From Treponema sp. (lineage in GTDB: Bacteria; Spirochaetota; Spirochaetia; Treponematales; Breznakiellaceae): a stretch of DNA of 5,763 bases. The position numbers and the translations under genes were made by a program. The notes beneath the pieces are model-generated. The model was not told where the DNA came from and did no database searches. It saw only the letters and a list, made by a program, of their open reading frames with translations. Below, one piece after another: positions 1 to 5,086 of this stretch. The stretch spans positions 1-5,763 of the forward strand of contig JAITBO010000094.1 in NCBI GenBank assembly GCA_031283505.1, in the 5' to 3' direction. How positions within the stretch are numbered: the first letter of the stretch is position 1; the number at the start of each line of letters is the position of its first letter.

Positions 1-890
1 TTGAAAGGGTAATGCGCCTGTAATAATTCGTCATACAGAATAGGCGGTTCCTCATACCGCCATATTTCCTGTTTCTCCAATGACACCGGAAGATTAATTT
101 TAAGCCGTACCGTATTCCGGTACAGTTCCGCCCGTGAAGTTTTCCGCAGATAGAAAATATCCTCCCCGGTAAAGGTGTAAGAATAATCACCTTCCTGTAG
201 GGGTTCCGCCTGGTAGGGGGAATGGGCAAACACCAGGGGCTTTTCAGGAGCGCACTCAAGATGGCAGCGGTACGCCGTTGCCAGTTCCGACAGTTCCGTC
301 CAAATATCTTTTTTTAACCGGACATACGGCAATGTTACCGGAATAGTGGAACAGTCTATATCGGTAACGCCAAGCCCCGCCCGTTGCGCAATGCCATGAA
401 CAAGGCTTTTCCCCGGCTGGGTCTTATCGCAGATAACCGAGTAGGTAAAGATTGCCGGAGCGGTCCAGTCCCGAGCCTCATCGGTTTTCCGCAGTTTCGC
501 CGACAAATCCCGCAGCCCCAGCCGGACAGACCGCTTACGGCCAGGCCCCCGGATGTCCTGTACGCCCTTATCGTCTATGTAGAAGATGAACCGCTCAAAC
601 CACGGTAAGCCGTCACCCAGGGAAAAGAAAACTTTTACCGCCGCACCCGCTCCATTATTCATTGTTCCCTGTTCATTGTTCATTTCTTTATTAATAAGCA
701 CGTCCCCCCGGGCCGAGGTTCCCCCCGCCGCTTCTTTCAGTCCGTAAAAGTCCGCTTCCAAAATATCCTGCTCAAAGACGCTTTCAAAAGAGTCGTTCCC
801 GGCAAAATCAATCTCTATCCGTACCCGTACCGGCTTGTCCCCCGCCTCTATTGCTTCAATAAGGGCGTTGTCTATCTCGTAGAATTTCAT
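1..890 (-). CDS. Putative phage tail hub / baseplate-like protein, 3' end outside window
   Basis: An open frame of 296 codons runs from the ATG at 890 to the left edge without a stop, so the C-terminus is missing. The start overlaps the stop of the preceding tail-tube-like gene (ATGA), and a weak GGGGA lies 9 nt upstream. The N-terminal part (MKFYEIDNALIEAIEAG, then a beta-rich stretch) reads like a distal-tail or hub domain. Around residues 139-173 is a segment with DKTQPGKSLVHGIAQRAGL, followed by a region rich in Leu, Tyr and Pro. This recalls tail hub proteins of the gp27/gpD superfamily, where a short helical 'secondary domain' follows a barrel. It would act in the virion tail tip. Residues 70-80 (MNNEQGTMNNG) come from an AT-rich heptamer repeat and look inserted. 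I recognise the gene class by style and position, not by a diagnostic motif; another minor tail protein is possible. Confidence 0.55.
   Translation of the reverse strand, partial: MKFYEIDNALIEAIEAGDKPVRVRIEIDFAGNDSFESVFEQDILEADFYGLKEAAGGTSARGDVLINKEMNNEQGTMNNGAGAAVKVFFSLGDGLPWFERFIFYIDDKGVQDIRGPGRKRSVRLGLRDLSAKLRKTDEARDWTAPAIFTYSVICDKTQPGKSLVHGIAQRAGLGVTDIDCSTIPVTLPYVRLKKDIWTELSELATAYRCHLECAPEKPLVFAHSPYQAEPLQEGDYSYTFTGEDIFYLRKTSRAELYRNTVRLKINLPVSLEKQEIWRYEEPPILYDELLQAHYPF
651..685. repeat. Heptanucleotide tandem repeat inside the hub-like gene
   Basis: Five consecutive 7-nt units read on the plus strand TCCATTA, TTCATTG, TTCCCTG, TTCATTG, TTCATTT. The 10-mer TTCATTGTTC occurs twice, 14 nt apart (658-667 and 672-681). 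The tract and its flank (to the palindrome TTATTAATAA at 688-697) are much more AT-rich than the surrounding gene. It encodes the Asn-rich, low-complexity residues 70-80 of the minus-strand protein. Confidence 0.75.
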
Positions 891-1819
891 TCCAATGTTT
901 CCCCGCTATTCGTAAAAACCTCTGCCGTTACCGTCCCCGCAACGTAATACCGTAGCGGCCCAATCACCCCGTCGGCGCAGTCAATAGCGGTTTCATCAGC
1001 CGTCAATACCAGCCGGGAAAGGGTCAGCCGGAACATCCCGTAGTACCGGTATTCGTACTTGTCCCGCAGTAATTGTGCCGTTACGGTCAGTTCGTCGATA
1101 ATCCCCGGAAGGTCAGGGCCTTGTTCCAAAACCCTTTTTATCCACAGGTCCGTTTTGGTCCCCCCTTCTTTTTTCGTGGAAAGCGTCAGGCCGTAAATGT
1201 TGTAATATTCCGTTCCATTTATCCGGTAGGTAACGCTATCCCCCATGAACCGCTCCCCGCCTTCGGTTTTCAGTGGATCAGTATAGGGGCAAATCGCCGG
1301 GGGCTTTTCTCCCCGTATGTCCAGTTTCAGTTTTATTGTCTCCCCCCGGTGTATCCGCAGTTCAAACCCGGTAACGGCGCAGCCCTCATAGAGTTTCCGG
1401 GAGCCGCCTCTGTCCTGTATCAAATCAAACCGGGTACTGTCCTCGGCGGACAAAAGGTTCAGTTTGTACAGGTACAGGTTCCTGGTCTCGGATACATACA
1501 GCGGCAGGCCAACGCAACCTTCGGTTGCGACGCTTCCCATAGCCAGGTACAACAGGAGGGGAGCCGTCCCGATGGTCAGCGGTGTTACCACGCATCCGGT
1601 AACGCCATTACTCTTTCGGATAGCCCGGCAGGAACCGTCCCCCTCTATGGCGGATTCCTCCCTCAACAGCGATACCGCTTCCCGGATGGTTTCTTCGGAA
1701 TAGGGTACGCCGCAGAAATGCGCAGCATTTCTGCCTGGCAATTCGGCTTCGCCGAATTGCACCATTTCCTGATATTGGGTTTTAATCACAATCAGACAAT
1801 CACGGCCCTGAACCATCAT
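887..1819 (-). CDS. Putative phage tail tube protein
   Basis: 310 aa, starting at the ATG at 1819, because a strong GGAGGAGG (1827-1834) sits 7 nt upstream; the frame is open to 2017 but that part overlaps the previous gene. The start overlaps the upstream stop as ATGA, and the stop overlaps the next start the same way, which implies translational coupling. Residues 146-168 (GCAVTGFELRIHRGETIKLK then LDIRG) match the pattern of tailed-phage tube proteins: a Gly-Cys turn, beta strand, 'GE', beta strand. The second half (RFMGDSVTYRINGTEYYNIYG and later TLSTKKEGG) looks like a second similar beta-rich half, fitting tubes of about 300 aa. It would polymerise into the tail tube of the virion. Position after a terminator-like gene supports this. 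Residues 20-36 and 98-103 are encoded by palindromes and look like insertions. Moderate confidence; no enzymatic motif is seen. Confidence 0.6.
   Translation of the reverse strand: MMVQGRDCLIVIKTQYQEMVQFGEAELPGRNAAHFCGVPYSEETIREAVSLLREESAIEGDGSCRAIRKSNGVTGCVVTPLTIGTAPLLLYLAMGSVATEGCVGLPLYVSETRNLYLYKLNLLSAEDSTRFDLIQDRGGSRKLYEGCAVTGFELRIHRGETIKLKLDIRGEKPPAICPYTDPLKTEGGERFMGDSVTYRINGTEYYNIYGLTLSTKKEGGTKTDLWIKRVLEQGPDLPGIIDELTVTAQLLRDKYEYRYYGMFRLTLSRLVLTADETAIDCADGVIGPLRYYVAGTVTAEVFTNSGETLE
1513..1529. repeat. Perfect 7-bp palindrome with TTC triloop inside tail-tube gene
   Basis: CGCAACC (1513-1519), loop TTC, GGTTGCG (1523-1529). It encodes residues of ATEGCV (about 98-103) in the minus-strand tail-tube-like protein. 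Stem-plus-triloop geometry, including the TTC loop itself, matches the second hairpin of the tandem pair at 1738-1760 in the same gene. Confidence 0.6.
1712..1760. repeat. Two tandem 23-bp perfect palindromes inside tail-tube gene
   Basis: First palindrome: 10-bp arms 1712-1721 and 1725-1734 (GCAGAAATGC / GCATTTCTGC) with loop GCA. Second: 10-bp arms 1738-1747 and 1751-1760 (GCAATTCGGC / GCCGAATTGC) with loop TTC. A 3-nt spacer (CTG) separates them, giving a 26-bp period. Both lie in frame near the N-terminus of the tail-tube-like gene and encode QFGEAELPGRNAAHFC (residues 21-36), a segment that breaks up an otherwise ordinary N-terminus. Confidence 0.85.
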
Positions 1820-2262
1820 ACGCCTGCCTCCTCCAGGGTTATTCGTAAGGTTAAGACCAATCCCCACTCTCCCCCGGTTCCGCCCTGTTTCGGCGGGACA
1901 TACTTCTTTCCCGTCAGTTCCGCCCGGCTGGCAGCCCCGCCCAGGGTGGGGTTTTCCCTTAACGCCGTGGCCACCGATGAGGCGTAGGCGTAACAGTTCC
2001 GCTCCCCGCCGGGCCATTCCGGGACGGTAAAGGTAACGGTCAGGGTATAGGCGTCCAGCCGGACAATCCGCTCCTTTTCGCTCCGTTCACAAGTGGAAAG
2101 GCTGATAGCCGGAACGACAACAGAACCGCCCCGGTAACTGCCAAACTCGACAAGCGGTAGGGGGTATTCCGTTTCCTCCAATAACTCATTAACTCGTCTG
2201 GAAAGGAGCTTTTTAACCGAATTCAGTAATTTTTCCTCTATAAATAAGGTTTCATCCGTCAT
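1816..2262 (-). CDS. Putative phage neck / tail-terminator-like protein
   Basis: 148 aa, starting at the ATG at 2262, two nt after the connector stop (TAG, 2265-2267). A GGAGG lies 11 nt upstream, which is rather far, so coupling to the upstream gene may help initiation. The N-terminus is helical and charged (FIEEKLLNSVKKLLSRRVNE), followed by beta-rich segments (LDAYTLTVTFTV, WGLVLTLRITLEE) with a helix around CYAYASSVATALREN. Small size, alpha/beta pattern and position between connector-like and tube-like genes fit head-completion or tail-terminator proteins (DUF3168/gp17-like group), which cap the tail tube and join it to the head. Near the C-terminus is a Lys/Gly-rich loop (GKKYVPPKQGGTGGEW). 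No diagnostic motif is visible, so the function is inferred from position; the gene itself is secure. Confidence 0.55.
   Translation of the reverse strand: MTDETLFIEEKLLNSVKKLLSRRVNELLEETEYPLPLVEFGSYRGGSVVVPAISLSTCERSEKERIVRLDAYTLTVTFTVPEWPGGERNCYAYASSVATALRENPTLGGAASRAELTGKKYVPPKQGGTGGEWGLVLTLRITLEEAGV
1827..1834 (-). promoter_or_regulatory. Strong ribosome binding site deciding the tail-tube start
   Basis: GGAGGAGG on the minus strand, 7 nt before the ATG at 1819 and inside the last codons of the preceding gene. It fixes the start at 1819 rather than at upstream in-frame codons and supports coupled translation through the ATGA overlap. Confidence 0.8.
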
Positions 2263-2264
2263 TC

Positions 2265-2990
2265 CTAAATAGTCCTCCGTCTATACGGTTCCAGAAGACC
2301 CCGGACGTTCTCCGGCATGGACGCTTCAAGGTGTTCTCCGTCCGCGCCATCTCTGGTGGCGAACCCGCTTCCCCGGATGTTCCCGGTTATGCCGATACGC
2401 CGCCCCCGGTAACGGCTCATGTTCCAGGCGGCCAGTTCCAGACAGGCCGAGGCCAGGTCAGGCGGGGCCTCTCCGCAATCGTAGCCCGCCCGGTACACCG
2501 CCTTGACCGCGGAAACCCTCCGGCCCAGAGCCGGAGACAACCACAGGCTGTAAACCGTGTCCTCGGCCTCCTCCCCGGTCTCTGCCTCCAAATCAGGGAT
2601 TACCCGGTACAAGTCCGGTTCAAGCGGCTCTCCGGTCTCCCCAAAAACCCCCACAATCCCCACAATATAGACTGCCAGTATTTCCCGTACCGGGTATTCC
2701 CTCAGAGGCAGGAGTAACCCCTCATTACGTCGCGTAAGCGACGAAGTGAATCGAACATCATCGCGTAGTGATGATGACAGATCGCCGTGAAACTCAATGC
2801 GCTCGAAATGCCTTTTCAGGAAAAGCCGCCGAAGGCAGTATTGTTCGATGGTGAAGGTGGCGGCGATAAGACAGTACCGGCTTAAAGCATTCTCCCGGTC
2901 ATCTATGCCGAGTATGGCCTTGAACTCTTCAAGGGGTATCAAAGTATGAAGGGTAAATCCCGAAGGTCCACCCGCAGGGCTGTTGTCCAC
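2265..2990 (-). CDS. Putative phage head-tail connector protein (gp6-like)
   Basis: 241 aa with a GTG start at 2990; a GGAGGA sits about 7 nt upstream and no better start exists. Residues 15-60 (HTLIPLEEFKAILGIDD, then helices with YCLIAATFTIEQYC) match the N-terminal helical layout of gp6-like connectors, in which 'leeaK..L.id...d' is followed by two helices. Residues 98-104 (EYPVREI) match the common '+.yPV..i' strand. Residues 166-200 (YRAGY, then PPDLASACLELAAWNMSRY) match the typical 'Y.AGY....P.dl..A...la...y..R' end. The protein would form the ring joining portal to tail. At 241 aa it is longer than many members, partly because residues 71-90 (SSSLRDDVRFTSSLTRRNE) are encoded by two palindromes and look inserted. 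It is the first gene of the phage operon here; no portal or capsid gene precedes it. Confidence 0.65.
   Translation of the reverse strand: MDNSPAGGPSGFTLHTLIPLEEFKAILGIDDRENALSRYCLIAATFTIEQYCLRRLFLKRHFERIEFHGDLSSSLRDDVRFTSSLTRRNEGLLLPLREYPVREILAVYIVGIVGVFGETGEPLEPDLYRVIPDLEAETGEEAEDTVYSLWLSPALGRRVSAVKAVYRAGYDCGEAPPDLASACLELAAWNMSRYRGRRIGITGNIRGSGFATRDGADGEHLEASMPENVRGLLEPYRRRTI
2728..2776. repeat. Pair of related palindromes inside connector gene
   Basis: Hairpin 1: CGTCGC (2728-2733), loop GTAA, GCGACG (2738-2743). Hairpin 2: 9-bp arms 2756-2764 and 2768-2776 (CATCATCGC / GTGATGATG) with loop GTA and one G-T wobble. They share TCGCGTA followed by GYGAYGA, so they look like diverged copies of one unit. 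They are in frame and encode residues 72-88 of the connector-like protein, giving a peptide echo (SSLRDD / SSLTRR). Confidence 0.75.
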
Positions 2991-2993
2991 TGT

Positions 2994-3015
2994 CTATCCT
3001 CCATACCAAGGATAG
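2994..3015 (-). promoter_or_regulatory. Dyad overlapping the ribosome binding site of the connector gene
   Basis: A perfect 7-bp inverted repeat, CTATCCT (2994-3000) and AGGATAG (3009-3015), with an 8-nt loop. In the minus-strand transcript the 3' arm contains AGGA of the GGAGGA ribosome binding site used by the GTG at 2990. It could fold to mask that site, or be a protein-binding dyad, or be chance. I see no convincing sigma-70 promoter for the minus-strand operon in 2991-3104. Confidence 0.35.
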
Positions 3016-3066
3016 GCAGCAGTGCGCCCCGCCGGTATCATCCGGTCGTATAGGTTTTAATCTTTT

Positions 3067-3095
3067 TTGACTTATTTTTTCAGAAATCGTATATT
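3067..3095 (+). promoter_or_regulatory. Sigma-70-like promoter for the 96-aa gene
   Basis: TTGACT (3067-3072), a 17-nt AT-rich spacer, and TATATT (3090-3095) make a near-consensus promoter. The ATG is at 3105, so a start site 6-8 nt past the -10 box would fall at about 3101-3103, leaving almost no leader. The Shine-Dalgarno-like GGAGAG (3096-3101) would then lie largely outside the transcript. Confidence 0.6.
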
Positions 3096-3104
3096 GGAGA
3101 GTAT

Positions 3105-3395
3105 ATGCAGACAAAAGCCGCCGAATTAGCCGAAATCCTTGAAGGGAAAACGATCTTCTATGTGAAGATAGAAACCCCCAACGACCGGGAATCAATAGAC
3201 GAAATAACGCTGGAAAGGCAGCAGGGCATAACCTGCCGGGTAGAGGGGAGCCGGATAGTCTTTACCGCCGGAGAAACGACCGCTATCTTTGAACTTTTGG
3301 AAACCGCCCAAATCCTGACCAACCGGACGGAGGAGGCCGAAATCGTAGTAACCCTTGCCACAAACGGCGGCTTACAGATAAAAAGCCGGGGTTAA
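3105..3395 (+). CDS. Small hypothetical protein between prophage block and mmsA
   Basis: 96 aa, ATG at 3105 with GGAGAG just upstream and a near-consensus promoter before it. It is the only plus-strand gene I accept: it lies where no minus-strand gene competes, and its codon choices and amino-acid mix look natural. The protein is acidic and soluble, with no signal peptide or membrane segment. It opens with a helix (MQTKAAELAEILEGKTIFYV), continues with alternating charged beta-like strands (VKIETPND, ITLERQQGITCRVEGSRIVF, AIFELLE) and ends LATNGGLQIKSRG. I do not recognise the family. It is divergent from the phage operon and convergent with mmsA, so it is transcribed alone. A phage-borne cargo gene, a regulator-associated small protein or a chromosomal gene at the prophage edge are all possible. 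Confidence 0.7.
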   Translation: MQTKAAELAEILEGKTIFYVKIETPNDRESIDEITLERQQGITCRVEGSRIVFTAGETTAIFELLETAQILTNRTEEAEIVVTLATNGGLQIKSRG

Positions 3396-3482
3396 TTCTA
3401 TTTTTATTTTTGTCTAAAAGTCTTGTCCGTACTTTTCGGTTAAAAACTGATTGCGATAAAGAGGGACATATCTAATGTGATA

Positions 3483-3529
3483 AACCGGGGAACACGGAGT
3501 ACGCAAACCGCGCCTCCGTGCTCCCGGTT
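3483..3529 (-). terminator. Large hairpin at the end of mmsA, candidate terminator
   Basis: Arms 3483-3499 and 3514-3529: AACCGGG pairs with CCCGGTT and CACGGAG with CTCCGTG, separated by a small internal loop, around a 14-nt apical loop. It starts 8 nt past the mmsA TAA (3537-3539). On the minus strand the stem is followed by TTTATCACATTA, only a weak T-run, so it may be an inefficient terminator or a 3'-end stabilising hairpin. It could also stop transcripts from the convergent 96-aa gene. Confidence 0.55.
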
Positions 3530-3536
3530 GCCACTC

Positions 3537-5048
3537 TTATATCGTACCGTCCCAGGTGCTTACTTTCCCGGCCTGCTTCTCCGCCTCGTCAAACCAGCGG
3601 GTAGTAACCACCTTGGTCTCCGTGTAGAACCGGTACCCGTCCTTCCCCAGGCAATGCAGATCCCCGAAAAAAGATCGCTTGTGCCCGGAGAACGGGAACA
3701 TCCCCACCGGAACGGGAATCCCCACATTAACTCCCACCATGCCCCCATCGGTATGCCGGGCGAATTCCCGGGCGTAATACCCGCTTTGAGTGAAGATCAC
3801 CGAACCATTGGCAAAGGGATTGGCGTTCATAAGTTTCAAGCCCTCCCCAAAGTCCTTTACCCGTTTGATACAAAGTACCGGCCCGAATACCTCGCTGTCC
3901 CCTACGGTCATACCGGGTTTTACATGATCGAAAATCGTAGGACCGATGTAGAACCCTCTTTCGTAACCGGGTACCTTGATGTTCCGGCCGTCAAGTACCA
4001 GTTTGGCCCCTTCGTCTATGCCCTTCTGTATCCAGCCTTCAACAAATTGTTTGTGCCCCCCGTTTACCACCGGTCCCAGGCCGGTACTCTTTTCATACGC
4101 CGGGCCAACCGTGAGGGCCTGTGCTTTCTCCGCGATGGTCGCGACCAGTTTATCCGCTATTGATTCCTGCACCGCCACCGCCGGTAACGCCATGCACCGT
4201 TCCCCGGCGCAGCCGAACGCGGAATTGATGATTCCCGCGGCGGTCCGTTCAACGGGCGCGTCTTCCAGCACCAGGGCGTGGTTCTTCGCTTCACAAAGGG
4301 CCTGTACCCGCTTGCCGTTTTTCGCGGCGGTCTCGTAGATATGCAGCCCCACGGAAGTCGACCCCACAAAACTTACCCCTTTAATATCAGGATGGGAGAG
4401 AAATAGCTCCGCCTCGTTGCGGGAACAGGTAACAATGTTGATAACCCCGTCCGGGAGCCCAGCCTCCTTGTATAATTCCGCGATACGCAGGCAGCTTTGC
4501 GGGGTAAAGGTCGCCGCTTTAATCACGATGGTGTTCCCGCAGGCGATACACAGGGGCGTCATCCAGCCCATGGGGATCATGGCCGGGAAATTGAAAGGGA
4601 CAATCCCCGCAAACACCCCCAGGGGTTCACGGTAGAGTACGGTGTCAAACCCGGCGGAAGCGTCCGCGAGGCTTTCCCCCATCATGAGGGAAGGGGCGGC
4701 AATGGCCTGCTCCGTTCCCTCCTTTGCCTTAAGCACGTCCCCCGCCGCTTCTTCCCAGGCTTTGCCGTTTTCAAAGGCCACCAGATACGTCAACTCCTCC
4801 ATGTGTTCAATCAAAAGGTCCCGCAGCTTGTACAGTATCTGTACCCGTTTGATGACCGGCGTACCGGACCAGCGCGGAAAAGCGGCCTTGGCCGCCGCAA
4901 CCGCCTGTTCCACCTCCTCCTTCGTACAGCAGGGCACTTTGGCGATCACCTCCCCGGTGCTGGGGTTATAGGCATCGGTATATGTTTGTGTTTTCGATTC
5001 CACAAACCGGCCGTTGATAAAGGGTTTCAATATTTTTGGTTCGCTCAT
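3537..5048 (-). CDS. mmsA: CoA-acylating (methyl)malonate-semialdehyde dehydrogenase
   Basis: 503 aa from the ATG at 5048, chosen because AAGGAG lies 7 nt upstream; normal family length is about 485-505. The enzyme oxidises malonate or methylmalonate semialdehyde with NAD+ and CoA to acetyl- or propionyl-CoA plus CO2, in the cytoplasm, in inositol or valine breakdown. Visible marks (503-aa numbering): PFNFPAMIPMGWM at about 151-163, NAD-binding FVGSTSVG at 227-234, KRVQALCEAKNH at about 246-257, and catalytic Cys285 in CAGERCMA. The general-base Glu of ordinary aldehyde dehydrogenases (ELGGK) is absent, as in CoA-acylating MmsA/IolA. The usual GAKN segment reads EAKN here. The C-terminal FPFSGHKRSFFGDLH block is typical. 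It follows a transaldolase gene by 38 nt, probably in one operon, which favours an IolA-like sugar/polyol role over valine degradation. The symbol iolA would be equally fair. Confidence 0.92.
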   Translation of the reverse strand: MSEPKILKPFINGRFVESKTQTYTDAYNPSTGEVIAKVPCCTKEEVEQAVAAAKAAFPRWSGTPVIKRVQILYKLRDLLIEHMEELTYLVAFENGKAWEEAAGDVLKAKEGTEQAIAAPSLMMGESLADASAGFDTVLYREPLGVFAGIVPFNFPAMIPMGWMTPLCIACGNTIVIKAATFTPQSCLRIAELYKEAGLPDGVINIVTCSRNEAELFLSHPDIKGVSFVGSTSVGLHIYETAAKNGKRVQALCEAKNHALVLEDAPVERTAAGIINSAFGCAGERCMALPAVAVQESIADKLVATIAEKAQALTVGPAYEKSTGLGPVVNGGHKQFVEGWIQKGIDEGAKLVLDGRNIKVPGYERGFYIGPTIFDHVKPGMTVGDSEVFGPVLCIKRVKDFGEGLKLMNANPFANGSVIFTQSGYYAREFARHTDGGMVGVNVGIPVPVGMFPFSGHKRSFFGDLHCLGKDGYRFYTETKVVTTRWFDEAEKQAGKVSTWDGTI

Positions 5049-5055
5049 AGTTACA

Positions 5056-5061
5056 CTCCTT
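5056..5061 (-). promoter_or_regulatory. Ribosome binding site deciding the mmsA start
   Basis: AAGGAG on the minus strand, 7 nt before the ATG at 5048. The alternative in-frame ATG at 5090 overlaps the transaldolase stop and has an AGGGAG only about 2 nt before it, too close to work well. It would add 14 residues unlike the family N-terminus. Confidence 0.8.
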
Positions 5062-5086
5062 TGTTTGTCGTAAACAGTAAAACTGC

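Noticed and set aside
651..697. CRISPR-like repeat tract
   Set aside because: Units are 7 nt, contiguous and without spacers, so this is a simple tandem repeat.
1073..1987. Long plus-strand frame (304 codons) antisense to the tail-tube and terminator-like genes
   Set aside because: It starts at a TTG with no good ribosome binding site, is rich in Pro/Phe/Gln with no domain pattern, and lies opposite well-supported, coupled minus-strand genes.
1820..2017. N-terminal extension of the tail-tube-like gene (66 more residues)
   Set aside because: It would overlap the terminator-like gene in another frame; the strong ribosome binding site and ATGA overlap support the start at 1819.
2929..3195. Minus-strand frame (88 codons) across the divergent intergenic region
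   Set aside because: It overlaps the connector start, the promoter and the 96-aa gene, and its composition (Ser/Arg/Cys-rich) does not look like a real protein.
3411..3435. Small inverted repeat AAAAGT / ACTTTT after the 96-aa gene as a terminator
   Set aside because: Only 6 A/T-rich pairs with no T-run after them, so too weak to call.
3396..3536. tRNA or phage attachment site in the 141-bp gap
   Set aside because: No cloverleaf or tRNA-like end is visible, and no duplicated core can be tested within the window.
3477..4163. Plus-strand frame (228 codons) antisense to the end of mmsA
   Set aside because: Pro-rich shadow of the mmsA frame; it also runs through the terminator-like hairpin.
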